DNA from: Nocardioides ochotonae
Lineage (GTDB): Bacteria > Actinomycetota > Actinomycetes > Propionibacteriales > Nocardioidaceae
DNA: 64,000 nt
Assembly (NCBI RefSeq): GCF_011420305.2
Contig: NZ_CP061769.1
Location: 2,033,001 to 2,097,000 of the forward strand
Reading direction: 5' to 3'
Part shown: positions 11,641 through 20,065 of the stretch, piece by piece
How positions within the stretch are numbered: position 1 is the stretch's first letter
How the letters are laid out: the number at the start of each line of letters is the position of its first letter
Notes under the pieces: generated by a model
The model's database searches: none
Seen by the model: only the letters and a program-made list of their open reading frames with translations
Told to the model about the DNA's origin: nothing
Program-made: the position numbers and the translations under genes

Positions 11641-11684
11641 GGTGGCCCGGACAGAAGGGGGACGTGGGGGGTGTCCGGGCCACC
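11641..11684 (-). terminator. strong hairpin terminator after fumarylacetoacetase
   Basis: The arms GGTGGCCCGGACA (11641-11653) and TGTCCGGGCCACC (11672-11684) are perfect 13-bp complements around an 18-nt loop. The hairpin lies 20 bp beyond the stop of the fumarylacetoacetase gene on the minus strand. There is no T-tract, as is common for high-GC actinobacterial terminators. It separates the hmg operon from the acyl-CoA dehydrogenase operon. Confidence 0.75.
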
Positions 11685-11704
11685 GCTCGGCTCAGGGGAC
11701 GGGC

Positions 11705-12898
11705 TCAGGCCTGTCGGGCGGGGAGGATGCGCGCGCGGGCCTCGCCGAAGCCCAGGCGGGTGCCGTCCGGGCCGGGGGCGGAGGCGGTGAGGACCACCTC
11801 GTCGCCGTCGAGGAGGAAGGTGCGCTCCTCACCGGCCACCTGGACCGGCTCGGCGCCGCCCCAGGTCAGCTCGATGAACGCACCGCGCTGGTCCTTCTCC
11901 GGCCCGGAGATGGTGCCGGAGGCGAACAGGTCGCCGGTGCGGGTCGGGGCGCCGTTCACGGTCAGGTGCGCGAGCATCTGCGCCGGCGACCAGTACATCT
12001 CCTTGTACGGCGGGCGGGTGACGACCTCGCCGTTCCACTCCACCGCCAGGTCGACGTCGAGGCCCCAGGGCTGCTCCATCGCCAGGTACGGCAGCGGCGT
12101 CGGCTCCTGGGTGGGCGTGGCCACCTTGGCCGCGGCCAGCGCGAGCATCGGCACCACCCATGGGGACACCGTCGAGGCGAACGACTTGCCCAGGTTGGGG
12201 CCGAGCGGGACGTACTCCCAGGCCTGGATGTCACGGGCCGACCAGTCGTTGAAGAGCACCACGCCGAACAGGTGGCGCTCGGCGTCGGCCACGTCGATGG
12301 GCTCCCCCATCGCGTTGCCGGTGCCCACGACGAACCCGAGCTCGGCCTCGATGTCCAGGCGGACCGAGGGGCCGAAGACCGGCTCGGGGTCCTGCGGTCC
12401 CTTGCGCTGGCCACAGGGACGCACGATGTCGGTGCCGGAGACGACGATCGAGGCGGAGCGGCCGTGGTAGCCGACCGGGAGGTGCTTCCAGTTCGGCATC
12501 AGCGGGTCCGGGTTCTGCGGGCGGAAGAGCCGGCCGAGGTTGGACGCGTGGTGCTCCGAGGCGTAGAAGTCGACGTAGTCGGCGACCTCGAAGGGCAGGT
12601 GCAGGGTGACCGCGGAGAGCGGGTGCAGCGCCTCGGGCGCCACGTCGCCGCGCAGCCGCTCGGCGATCGCGGCACGGACGGCCACCCAGCGCTCGTGGCC
12701 GGTGGCCATGAACGGGTTCAGGGTCGAGGCGGTGAACGCCTCGGCCTCGGGCAGGTCGGCGAGCAGGATTCCGAGGTCCACGACGGTGTCACCGAGCCGG
12801 GTGGCGACCCGGCGCGGTCCCGCGCCGACGGAGTAGACGCCATAGGGCAGGTTCTGCAGGCCGAACTCCGACCCCTCGGGGGCGGTGACGGTGGTCAT
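11705..12898 (-). CDS. fahA: fumarylacetoacetase
   Basis: A 397-residue hydrolase of the FAH family that splits fumarylacetoacetate to fumarate and acetoacetate, the last step of homogentisate breakdown. Visible family elements are FYASEHHASNLGRLFRP, the LPVGYHGRSAS loop, LDIEAELGFVVGTGN with metal-ligand Glu residues, and FNDWSARDIQAWEYVPLGP. Start ATG 12898 makes an ATGA overlap with the upstream gene stop, giving translational coupling. It is the last gene of the hmg operon and is followed by a perfect hairpin. Confidence 0.95.
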   Translation of the reverse strand: MTTVTAPEGSEFGLQNLPYGVYSVGAGPRRVATRLGDTVVDLGILLADLPEAEAFTASTLNPFMATGHERWVAVRAAIAERLRGDVAPEALHPLSAVTLHLPFEVADYVDFYASEHHASNLGRLFRPQNPDPLMPNWKHLPVGYHGRSASIVVSGTDIVRPCGQRKGPQDPEPVFGPSVRLDIEAELGFVVGTGNAMGEPIDVADAERHLFGVVLFNDWSARDIQAWEYVPLGPNLGKSFASTVSPWVVPMLALAAAKVATPTQEPTPLPYLAMEQPWGLDVDLAVEWNGEVVTRPPYKEMYWSPAQMLAHLTVNGAPTRTGDLFASGTISGPEKDQRGAFIELTWGGAEPVQVAGEERTFLLDGDEVVLTASAPGPDGTRLGFGEARARILPARQA

Positions 12899-13797
12899 CG
12901 GGTGGGTCCTTCCGGGGTGGTGGGTGCGGGAACGAGCGTGGGGTCGAGCAGGCCGAGGCCGGCGAGCTCCTCCACCGGCTCGAGGATGCTGCAGGTGCCG
13001 AACGAGCGGAACTGCCGGCGCAGACGGGTGGCGGCCGCGTCGTCGATCGCGTCGCGCAGGAACGTCGCGAGGGTCGTGCCGTCGCGCTCGGCGAGCAGCC
13101 GCTCGACCTCCGCGACGTCCGCGCCGTCGAGCGCGGCGTCGACGGCAGCGATGAGGTTGACGAAGCCGTGCTGCTCGAAGCCGGTGTCCGGGTCGGTGTT
13201 GCGGATCGCGTGGTGCAGGCCGGCGGTGGCCTTGAACGGTACGCCGGCGCGCGCGGTCGCCACGACCGCCTCGGCCAGCTCGGCCTCGTCCGGGTACAGG
13301 TCGGCCCGGACCCCGCCGGTGCGCAGCTTGGCCAGGTACGGCGTACCGGCCAGCGCCGCGACGACGTCGGGGCGTCGCGCGTCGCGCGGCACCTCGAGGA
13401 AGACCGTGACGCCCGCGTGCTGGGCGAGCGCCCGGTCCAGCAGCGGCACGACCGCGTCGGCGGCCGTGTCGGGCGCGAGCGCCACCTCGACTCCCTCGAC
13501 GCGGACCGCGGGGATCGCGTCGGCGTCGGCGAGCGCCGGGACCAGGTCCGCCAGGGTCGCCACGGTCAGCGCGATCCCGAAGGAGCCCGCGGGCTGCCCG
13601 GCGAGCAGCCCGTCGAGGTCGTCGAGACGTGCCGCGGAGACGATGAACGGCCCCACGAGGGACGCGTGCGCCGACCCGAGGTGCTCGAGGTGCGCGGGCA
13701 CCGCGAGCTCCAGGGGGAGGTTGCCGGGCGGGAAGATCGCGGCGTCGTCGCACAGCCCGCGCAGCAGCGCGTCCGGGACCGGTCCGGTCGCCGTCAT
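12895..13797 (-). CDS. conserved protein of unknown function between hmgA and fahA
   Basis: A 300-residue soluble protein of alternating beta-alpha character, suggesting an aldolase-like TIM barrel. Notable segments are DDAAIFPPGN near the N-terminus, VTVFLEVPRD, AKLRTGGVRADLYPD, and VPFKATAGLHHAIRN, whose Lys and His-His could be active-site residues. It overlaps both neighbours by ATGA, so it is made together with homogentisate dioxygenase and fumarylacetoacetase. No maleylacetoacetate isomerase gene is present in the operon, and this protein occupies the place where one would be expected. A function in that step is speculation. Confidence 0.8.
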   Translation of the reverse strand: MTATGPVPDALLRGLCDDAAIFPPGNLPLELAVPAHLEHLGSAHASLVGPFIVSAARLDDLDGLLAGQPAGSFGIALTVATLADLVPALADADAIPAVRVEGVEVALAPDTAADAVVPLLDRALAQHAGVTVFLEVPRDARRPDVVAALAGTPYLAKLRTGGVRADLYPDEAELAEAVVATARAGVPFKATAGLHHAIRNTDPDTGFEQHGFVNLIAAVDAALDGADVAEVERLLAERDGTTLATFLRDAIDDAAATRLRRQFRSFGTCSILEPVEELAGLGLLDPTLVPAPTTPEGPTR

Positions 13798-15008
13798 GCC
13801 GTGCCGCCCTCCCCGCCGAGGCGCCGGCCGCCGCTCCAGGAGTAGGCGTAGCTGCCGTCGTCGGTCGCCAGCCCGGCCTCGCCGAGCTCGAGCGGGCGGA
13901 AGGTGTCCACCATGACCGCGAGCTCGTCGAAGAACTCCGCACCGATCGAGCGCTCGTAGGCGCCCGGCTGCGGGCCGTGGGCGTGGCCGCCGGGGTGCAG
14001 GCTGATCGAGCCCTGGCCGATGCCGGAGCCCTTGCGCGCCTCGTAGTCGCCGCCGCAGTAGAACATCACCTCGTCGGAGTCGACGTTGGAGTGGTAGTAC
14101 GGCACCGGGATCGCGAGCGGGTGGTAGTCGACCTTGCGGGGCACGAAGTTGCAGATCACGAAGTTCTGCCCCTCGAACACCTGGTGCGCCGGCGGCGGCT
14201 GGTGCACCCGGCCGGTGATCGGCTCGTAGTCGGAGATGTTGAAGGCGTAGGGGTAGAGGCAGCCGTCCCAGCCCACGACGTCGAACGGGTGCTCGGGCAG
14301 CACGTGCACGCTGCCCACGATCCCCGCCGACGTGCGGTGCTTGACGTAGACCTCGACCTCGGTGCCCTCGACGACGCGCGGGGCGCTGGGGCCGCGCAGG
14401 TCGCGCTCGCAGTACGGCGCGTGCTCGAGCAGCTGGCCGAACTTGGACAGGAACCGCTTCGGCGGGCCGATGTGGGAGTTGGCCTCGATCGCGTAGATGC
14501 GCACCGGGCCCTCCGGCACCACGCGGTACGTCGTGGCGCGCGGCACGATCACGTAGTCACCGGTCGCGGCGTCGATGTCGCCGAAGACGGTCTCCACGCG
14601 GGCACGGCCCTCCTCGACGTAGAGGCACTCGTCGCCGATCGCGTTGCGGTAGTACGGGCTCGGCTCGGTCGCCACGACGTACGCGAGACGCACGTCGGCG
14701 TTGCCGAGCAGCAGCCGGCGCCCGGTGACCGCGTCCACGCCCCGGGTCGACTCCTCGTCGGGGAACAGCGCGTGGGTGTCGAGGTGGATCGGGCGCAGCG
14801 GGTGGTTCGGCGTCAGGCTCTGGTCGCCGACCTCCCAGACCCGCACGTCGAGGACGGCGGAGGGGATGTTGACGTGGTAGAGCAGCGAGGAGTCGGAGGA
14901 GAAGCCCTCCTCGCCCATCAGCTCCTCGTAGTACAGCCCGCCCTCGGGGGTGCGGTGCTGGGTGTGGCGCTTCGGGGGGACCGAGCCGGCGGAGCGGTAG
15001 TACGGCAT
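13794..15008 (-). CDS. hmgA: homogentisate 1,2-dioxygenase
   Basis: A 404-residue non-heme iron dioxygenase that opens the homogentisate ring to maleylacetoacetate. YYHSNVDSDEVMFYCGGDYE contains the His and Glu iron ligands and SLHPGGHAHGPQPGAYE the second His cluster, as in known HmgA enzymes. The N-terminus MPYYRSAGSVPPKRHTQHR is typical of the actinobacterial and proteobacterial branch. Start ATG 15008. The 55-bp gap to the upstream hydroxylase contains C-rich repeats but no clear promoter. It is co-directional with the transporter, hydroxylase and fahA. Confidence 0.96.
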   Translation of the reverse strand: MPYYRSAGSVPPKRHTQHRTPEGGLYYEELMGEEGFSSDSSLLYHVNIPSAVLDVRVWEVGDQSLTPNHPLRPIHLDTHALFPDEESTRGVDAVTGRRLLLGNADVRLAYVVATEPSPYYRNAIGDECLYVEEGRARVETVFGDIDAATGDYVIVPRATTYRVVPEGPVRIYAIEANSHIGPPKRFLSKFGQLLEHAPYCERDLRGPSAPRVVEGTEVEVYVKHRTSAGIVGSVHVLPEHPFDVVGWDGCLYPYAFNISDYEPITGRVHQPPPAHQVFEGQNFVICNFVPRKVDYHPLAIPVPYYHSNVDSDEVMFYCGGDYEARKGSGIGQGSISLHPGGHAHGPQPGAYERSIGAEFFDELAVMVDTFRPLELGEAGLATDDGSYAYSWSGGRRLGGEGGTA

Positions 15009-15063
15009 GGGATGCCTGCCTTGTCTCGTGTCGGGTGGGGTGGGTTCGGGTGGGCGTTCGGTA

Positions 15064-16950
15064 TCAGCGTGCCGCGCCGGCGGCCAGGACCGCATCACGC
15101 AGCGCCGCCGGACCGACCTGGTCACCGAGAACCAGGGCCAGGCGGGTGAGCAGGTCCGCACGCGCGTCGGGCTCGACCGAGTCCAGCGCGTCGGACAGCG
15201 CGAGCCAGACCTGCTCGCGGGCGGCCTGCTCGGGTGGCAGCCCGACCCGGGGGTCGGCGACCTCGGCGCCCTGCGCTCGGGCGGTGCCGCCGGCGCGCAG
15301 GTGGGCGGGCACACCGGCCAGGTCGCCGGCCCGGCCGCGGGCCAGGAGCAGGCCGTCGGGGCGGACCACGAAGACCTCGCCGGGAGCGGCGCCCCAGGCA
15401 GTGGCCAGCTCGCCGGCCTCGTCGACCAGCGAGTGCTCGGTGTCGCCGAGGCCGACCAGCACCACGACGGCGTCCTCGTGCGGAAGCACCGAGGCGAGGT
15501 CGCCGCGCAGGCGGTGGACCGACTCCAGGGCCGCCTCGTCGAGCGGGGCGAAGGCGTAGAGCCCGAAGCCGGTGCCACGCACCTCGTGCACGCTCGACTC
15601 CTTGCCGGCGGCGGTGCGCACCCGGCGGTCCGGCACCGGGTCGCCGGGCACCAGCCCGGTGTCCGCGGCCTCGCCGTCGGTCGCGCCGAGGGTCAGCGGC
15701 GAGCGCCGGGCGTGGGTGGCGCTGCTCTGCCGGGGGTCGAGCAGGTGGCTGAACTCCGGGCGGACCTCGCTGAGGTGCAGCAGCGCGTCGCGGGTGGCGC
15801 GGTAGCCGTCGGTGCCCGGCGTCATCACCAGCGTGGACTTGCCGGCGTTCGCGACGTTCTGCTGCCAGGCGTCGTGCCGCTCGGCGGAGTACGCCGCGAG
15901 CAGCGCCGGGTCGGCGTCGCCACGGAGCACGGCGGCGAGCGTCCACACGAGCGTGTCGGCGTCCTCCATGCCCGAGTTCAGCCCGCGCACGCCGAAGATC
16001 GGCACCAGGTGGGCGGCGTCGCCGGTGAAGACCACCCGGCCGTGCACGAAGTCCGGCAGCGCGAGCGCGCGGGCCTGGTAGAAGCCGTGCCACTCCAGGG
16101 TCCACGGCTGCTCGTGGCGCAGCCAGGTGAGGTGCTTGGCGATCCGCTCGCGGATCCGCTCCTCCTGGGTCTCGACCTCCGCGTCGTCGCCGGGGGCGAG
16201 CTGGTAGTCGATGCGCCAGATGTCGTTCGGCTGGCGGTGCATGATCACCGTCGAGCCGGGGTTGCTCGGCGGGTCGAACCAGACCAGCCGCTCGGCGGGC
16301 AGGTCGCACACCCAGTGGATGTCGGCGATGACGTAGCGGCCCTCGTAGCTGGTGCCCTCCAGGCGCAGGCCGAGCTGCTGGCGCACCGCGCTGCGACCGC
16401 CGTCGGCGGCCACCACCCACTGCGCACGCAGGGTCCGCTGGCCCTCGACGGTGTCGACGGTGACGCGGGCGCCCTCGTCGTCCTGCTGCACGCCCACGAC
16501 CGGGGTGCCCCAGTGCAGGGTGATCAGCGGGTGCTTCTCGAGCGTCTCGACCATCATCTGCTCGAGCTCGGACTGCGACACGTTGACCATCGGCGCGCGC
16601 ACGTCGCCCGCCTCGTGCGGCATCGTGAAGTGCAGGACCTCGCGGTCGCGGTGGTAGCTGCGTCCGCCCTGCCATTCCAGCGCGAGGGCGGAGAGCTGCT
16701 CGCCGAAGCCGAGGCGGTCGGCGACCTCCAGGCTGTGGCGCGAGATGCAGATCGCCCGGCTGCCGAAGGAGACCTGGTCGGCCGCCTCGAGCACGGTGAC
16801 CGGGATGCCGCGGTGGGCCAGGCCCAGCGCGACGCTCATGCCCACCGGGCCGGCGCCGACGACGAGGACCGGGAGCGCGGGGGCGTCGGGCGCAGGCTCG
16901 GCGACGCGGCTGCGCTCGTAGGTCGGCGGCTGGAAGTACGGCGAGGTCAT
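15064..16950 (-). CDS. FAD-dependent aromatic hydroxylase, possibly 3-hydroxyphenylacetate 6-hydroxylase, with fused small C-terminal domain
   Basis: A 628-residue flavoprotein monooxygenase of the phenol hydroxylase/TfdB class. VLVVGAGPVGMSVALGLAHRG is the dinucleotide fold, ADGGRSAVRQQLGL the DG motif, and GRVVFTGDAAHLVPIFGVRG the second FAD motif; a thioredoxin-like region follows to about residue 560. The last 50 residues (EQVWLALSDALDSVEPDARA, then DLLTRLALVLGDQVG) resemble the separate small DUF2783 proteins that accompany such hydroxylases beside hmgA in proteobacteria. The location between an aromatic-acid transporter and hmgA suggests formation of homogentisate. In Pseudomonas MhaAB does this as two proteins. 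The exact substrate is inferred. Confidence 0.88.
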   Translation of the reverse strand: MTSPYFQPPTYERSRVAEPAPDAPALPVLVVGAGPVGMSVALGLAHRGIPVTVLEAADQVSFGSRAICISRHSLEVADRLGFGEQLSALALEWQGGRSYHRDREVLHFTMPHEAGDVRAPMVNVSQSELEQMMVETLEKHPLITLHWGTPVVGVQQDDEGARVTVDTVEGQRTLRAQWVVAADGGRSAVRQQLGLRLEGTSYEGRYVIADIHWVCDLPAERLVWFDPPSNPGSTVIMHRQPNDIWRIDYQLAPGDDAEVETQEERIRERIAKHLTWLRHEQPWTLEWHGFYQARALALPDFVHGRVVFTGDAAHLVPIFGVRGLNSGMEDADTLVWTLAAVLRGDADPALLAAYSAERHDAWQQNVANAGKSTLVMTPGTDGYRATRDALLHLSEVRPEFSHLLDPRQSSATHARRSPLTLGATDGEAADTGLVPGDPVPDRRVRTAAGKESSVHEVRGTGFGLYAFAPLDEAALESVHRLRGDLASVLPHEDAVVVLVGLGDTEHSLVDEAGELATAWGAAPGEVFVVRPDGLLLARGRAGDLAGVPAHLRAGGTARAQGAEVADPRVGLPPEQAAREQVWLALSDALDSVEPDARADLLTRLALVLGDQVGPAALRDAVLAAGAAR

Positions 16951-18320
16951 CGGACGGCTCCTGTCGGGACGGCACTCTCAGCAGTGGGCTCAGCAGCAGG
17001 CTGGGCGGCGCCGGCCGGCCGGCCGGCCAGCTCGCTCGGGGGACGGCGCAGCAGGACGAGCGTGCAGGTGAGGCTGATCAGCGCGATCAGCACGAAGTAG
17101 ACGGAGATCGCGTTGCTGGTGCCGAACTCGGCGTACAGCCAGGTCGCCATGAACGGGGCGATGCCGCCACCGAGGATCGCGCCGACCTGGTAGCCCAGCG
17201 AGGCGCCGCTGTAGCGCACGTGCGCGGGGAACAGCTCGGCGAACAGCGCGGACTGCGGGCCGACGGTGCAGCCGAGCACGAAGGCGAGCAGCATCATCGC
17301 GAGCAGCATCACCGGCACCGACGCGGTGTCGATGAGGGTGAAGAAGAAGGCCGAGACCACGAGCAGCCCGATCGTCGAGCCGACGTAGATCTTGCGGCGA
17401 CCCACGATGTCGGACCAGTACGCCGAGACACCCATGCCGAGCATCCACACCGGGCAGGCCGCGATCAGCAGGGCGAGCATGGTGCCGCGGCCGAAGCCGA
17501 GCTCCTTGGTGCCGTAGGTCAGCAGGTAGGCCATGAAGACGTAGGCGATGCCGTTGGTCGCGATGAAGGTGCCGCCGGCGAGCAGCACGGTGCGCCAGCT
17601 CTTGGTGAGCACCTCGACGATCGGGATCCGGGCCACCTGCTCCTCGGCCTTGACGGCATCGAACTCCGGGCTCTCCATGACACCGAGGCGGATCCACATG
17701 GCGACGCCGATCAGCACGATGCTCAGCAGGAACGGCACCCGCCAGCCCCATGCCAGGAAGGCCTCGTCGCTCATCGACTGGGTGCAGGCCAGGTAGACCA
17801 GGTTGGCCAGCAGGACGCCGGCCGGCACGCCCATCTGCGGGGCGGAGCCGTAGAGACCGGCCTTGCCGGGCGGTGCGTGCTCGGTGGCCATCAGCACCGC
17901 GCCACCCCACTCGCCGCCGACGCCGATGCCCTGCACGAAGCGCAGCAGCACCAGCAGGACCGGTGCCCACGCGCCGATCGCGTCGTAGTTCGGGAGCAGG
18001 CCGATGCCGACCGTGGCCCCACCCATGACGAACAGCGAGATGACGAGCATCGACTTGCGGCCGGTGCGGTCACCGAAGTGGCCCATGATCACGCTGCCGA
18101 AGGGGCGGGCGATGAAGCCCACGGCGAGCGTGGCGAACGCGGACAGCGTGCTGGCCAGGTCGGAGTCGGTCGGGAAGAACTGAGGGCCGAGGACCAGGGC
18201 GGCGGCAGTGCCGTAGATGAAGAAGTCGTACCACTCGATGGCGGTGCCGACGAAGCTGCTGGCGACGGCACGGCGGGCACTGGTCGGTGCGGGTGCGGTC
18301 TCCGCGGCATGTGCTCCCAT
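16947..18320 (-). CDS. MFS transporter, metabolite:H+ symporter (MHS) type
   Basis: A 457-residue permease with twelve predicted membrane helices. FVGTAIEWYDFFIYG, PFGSVIMGHFGDRTGRK and VQGIGVGGEWGGAVLMATE are hallmarks of the MHS subfamily, which imports dicarboxylates, shikimate, proline-betaine or aromatic acids. Overlap of its stop with the hydroxylase start (ATGA) ties it to the homogentisate pathway, so uptake of a phenylacetate-type substrate is the likely job. ATG 18320 is preferred over upstream in-frame starts because MGAHAAETAP leads straight into the first helix and AAAGG lies just upstream. Confidence 0.9.
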   Translation of the reverse strand: MGAHAAETAPAPTSARRAVASSFVGTAIEWYDFFIYGTAAALVLGPQFFPTDSDLASTLSAFATLAVGFIARPFGSVIMGHFGDRTGRKSMLVISLFVMGGATVGIGLLPNYDAIGAWAPVLLVLLRFVQGIGVGGEWGGAVLMATEHAPPGKAGLYGSAPQMGVPAGVLLANLVYLACTQSMSDEAFLAWGWRVPFLLSIVLIGVAMWIRLGVMESPEFDAVKAEEQVARIPIVEVLTKSWRTVLLAGGTFIATNGIAYVFMAYLLTYGTKELGFGRGTMLALLIAACPVWMLGMGVSAYWSDIVGRRKIYVGSTIGLLVVSAFFFTLIDTASVPVMLLAMMLLAFVLGCTVGPQSALFAELFPAHVRYSGASLGYQVGAILGGGIAPFMATWLYAEFGTSNAISVYFVLIALISLTCTLVLLRRPPSELAGRPAGAAQPAAEPTAESAVPTGAVR

Positions 18321-18420
18321 GAGGGTGGGCCTTTCGCTCGTGTCAGTCCACCGAGGGAGGTGGAGATCACTAACGGTGAAGGTTTGCCCGGATGCTTGGA
18401 AAGGCCCGGTTAACGCAGTA
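18321..18420 (-). promoter_or_regulatory. promoter region of the aromatic-acid operon
   Basis: This 100-bp gap lies between the LysR gene stop and the transporter start, both on the minus strand. It is less GC-rich than its surroundings and holds a small inverted repeat CCACC...GGTGG (18348-18363), an imperfect TCAC-N5-GTGA repeat just beyond it, and a GTTAAC palindrome near 18411. These are plausible positions for the operon promoter and a LysR site, but no consensus decides between them. Confidence 0.35.
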
Positions 18421-19392
18421 TTACCTCTGGATTTCCGTGGAAGCGCCGTTGCGGATGCCGCCACCCCTGAGGTGCCGGGCGGTCAGCCGCACCGCCTCGG
18501 TGAGGAAGGTGCGCGTCGCGCGGTTGAGCAGCGAGTCCGGATGCCAGACGACGTCCACCGCGACCGGCTCGATGCCGGGCGTCGCGATCTCGCGCACCGC
18601 GACGGGCAGCCCCTCGTAGGTCACGTCGGCGCTGGGACGCTGGAGCAGGATCGTCCAGCCCAGCCCGCGTCCCACGAACGCGCGCGCGGTCTCGTAGGTG
18701 CGGGCCCGGTAGCCGATGCGCGGGGTGAAGCCGGCGATCGTGCAGCACCTCATGGCGTGAGCCGAGCTCGGCGGCGCGTCGAGCAGCACCAGCGGGTCCG
18801 CCCGCAGGTCGCCGAGGTCCACCGCTCCCCCGTCGACGGCGAGCGGGTGGTCCCCCGGCAGCACGACGAGCGGCGTCAGCAGGGCGAGGCCGGCGCGGCG
18901 CCACGTCGGCGCCAGGTCGAGGTCGTACATGATCGCGGCGTCCAGCAGCCCGCCCTCGAGGCTGGCGGTGAGCTGGTCCTGGGTCGCCTCGGTGACCTCG
19001 AGATGGACCTGCGGCTGGGACTCCGCGAAGCCGGTGATCAGGGGCGGCAGCATCGTGGGCGCGAGCGAGGGGTAGCAGCCCAGCCGGACGGTGCCGGCCG
19101 CGCCGCGCTCGCCGCGGACGTCGGCCTCCAGCTCCAGGGCCTGGTGCAGGAGCAGCCGGGCGCGGGGCACGAGCAGCTCGCCGGTCGGGGTCAGCTGCAC
19201 GCCCTTGGCGCGCTGCCGGGTGAGCAGCTGGGTGTGGAGTGCGCGCTCGAGCTCGGTGAGGTTGGCCGAGAGGGCCGAGGCGGAGAGGTGCAGCTGTTGG
19301 GCGGCACCACTGATGGTGCCGACGTCGGCGACGGCGACGAACGCCGCGAGCTGGTTGATCGTGAACGTCGCAACGCCTTCGGCCCTGGCCAC
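18421..19392 (-). CDS. LysR family transcriptional regulator of the homogentisate operon
   Basis: A 323-residue regulator. The N-terminal winged helix is clear: INQLAAFVAVADVGTISGAA, then LHLSASALSANLTELERALH, with a typical LysR recognition helix. A periplasmic-binding-like effector domain spans about residues 95-300. The gene is upstream of and co-directional with the transporter-hydroxylase-hmgA-fahA cluster, separated by a 100-bp gap, so it probably controls that cluster in response to an aromatic acid. GTG 19392 is the start; the first ten residues are weakly supported. Confidence 0.9.
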   Translation of the reverse strand: MARAEGVATFTINQLAAFVAVADVGTISGAAQQLHLSASALSANLTELERALHTQLLTRQRAKGVQLTPTGELLVPRARLLLHQALELEADVRGERGAAGTVRLGCYPSLAPTMLPPLITGFAESQPQVHLEVTEATQDQLTASLEGGLLDAAIMYDLDLAPTWRRAGLALLTPLVVLPGDHPLAVDGGAVDLGDLRADPLVLLDAPPSSAHAMRCCTIAGFTPRIGYRARTYETARAFVGRGLGWTILLQRPSADVTYEGLPVAVREIATPGIEPVAVDVVWHPDSLLNRATRTFLTEAVRLTARHLRGGGIRNGASTEIQR

Positions 19393-19455
19393 GACCTGAC
19401 GGTACCGCCGAGCCCGTCCGCCCCCGCCGCTCGGCCCCCGCTAGCATTCCTGGTC

Positions 19456-20055
19456 ATGTCCGCTCCCTCCGCCCCGCCCGAGCACGCGCCGTACGGTCCC
19501 CTCCCCGAGGGCGGCCGGGTCCGGCCGATGACCCGATGGGGCACGCCGGTCATGCACCGCCCCCAGGCGCGCGTCGAGAGCTTCGATGAGGACCTGCGCC
19601 AGCTCGTCGCCGACATGGTCGCGACGATGTACGCCGCCGACGGCGTCGGCCTGGCCGCCTGCCAGATCGGTGAGGACCTCGCGGTCTTCGTCTTCGACTG
19701 CCCCGACGCGAGCGGCGAGCGCACGGTCGGCGTGGTGTGCAACCCCGAGGTCGTGCTCCCCGAGGGCAAGGACCGCCACCTCGACGTCGACGACGAGGGC
19801 TGCCTGTCCTTCCCGGGCGCCTTCGTGGACTGCGCGCGCCCCGACTTCGCCACCGTGCACGGCGTTGGCCTCGACGGCTCCCCGGTGACCTTCTCCGGCG
19901 ACGGGCTGCTGGCTCGCTGCCTGCAGCACGAGACCGACCACACCCTCGGCACGGTCTTCGGCGACCGACTGCCGACCAAGGCCCGCAAGAAGCTCCAGAA
20001 GGCCCACGACAAGGCGGTCGCGGACTACCCCGAGGGCTGGCCCGCCACCTCCTGA
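19456..20055 (+). CDS. def: peptide deformylase
   Basis: A 199-residue metalloenzyme that removes the N-formyl group from nascent proteins. All three family motifs are present: GVGLAACQIG, EGCLSFPG with the metal-ligand Cys, and QHETDH with two metal-ligand His and the catalytic Glu. The ATG at 19456 gives the expected length and MSAPSAPPEH N-terminus; the much longer open frame upstream runs through the opposite-strand LysR gene and is not coding. A TAGCAT sequence at 19442, before the start, could be a -10 element. Confidence 0.95.
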   Translation: MSAPSAPPEHAPYGPLPEGGRVRPMTRWGTPVMHRPQARVESFDEDLRQLVADMVATMYAADGVGLAACQIGEDLAVFVFDCPDASGERTVGVVCNPEVVLPEGKDRHLDVDDEGCLSFPGAFVDCARPDFATVHGVGLDGSPVTFSGDGLLARCLQHETDHTLGTVFGDRLPTKARKKLQKAHDKAVADYPEGWPATS

Positions 20056-20065
20056 GCGGAGGCCG

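Noticed and set aside
10278..13915. Long plus-strand open frames (730 and 757 codons) opposite the acyl-CoA dehydrogenase, fahA and unknown genes
   Set aside because: Both are antisense shadows; the minus-strand genes have clear family motifs and consistent coupling.
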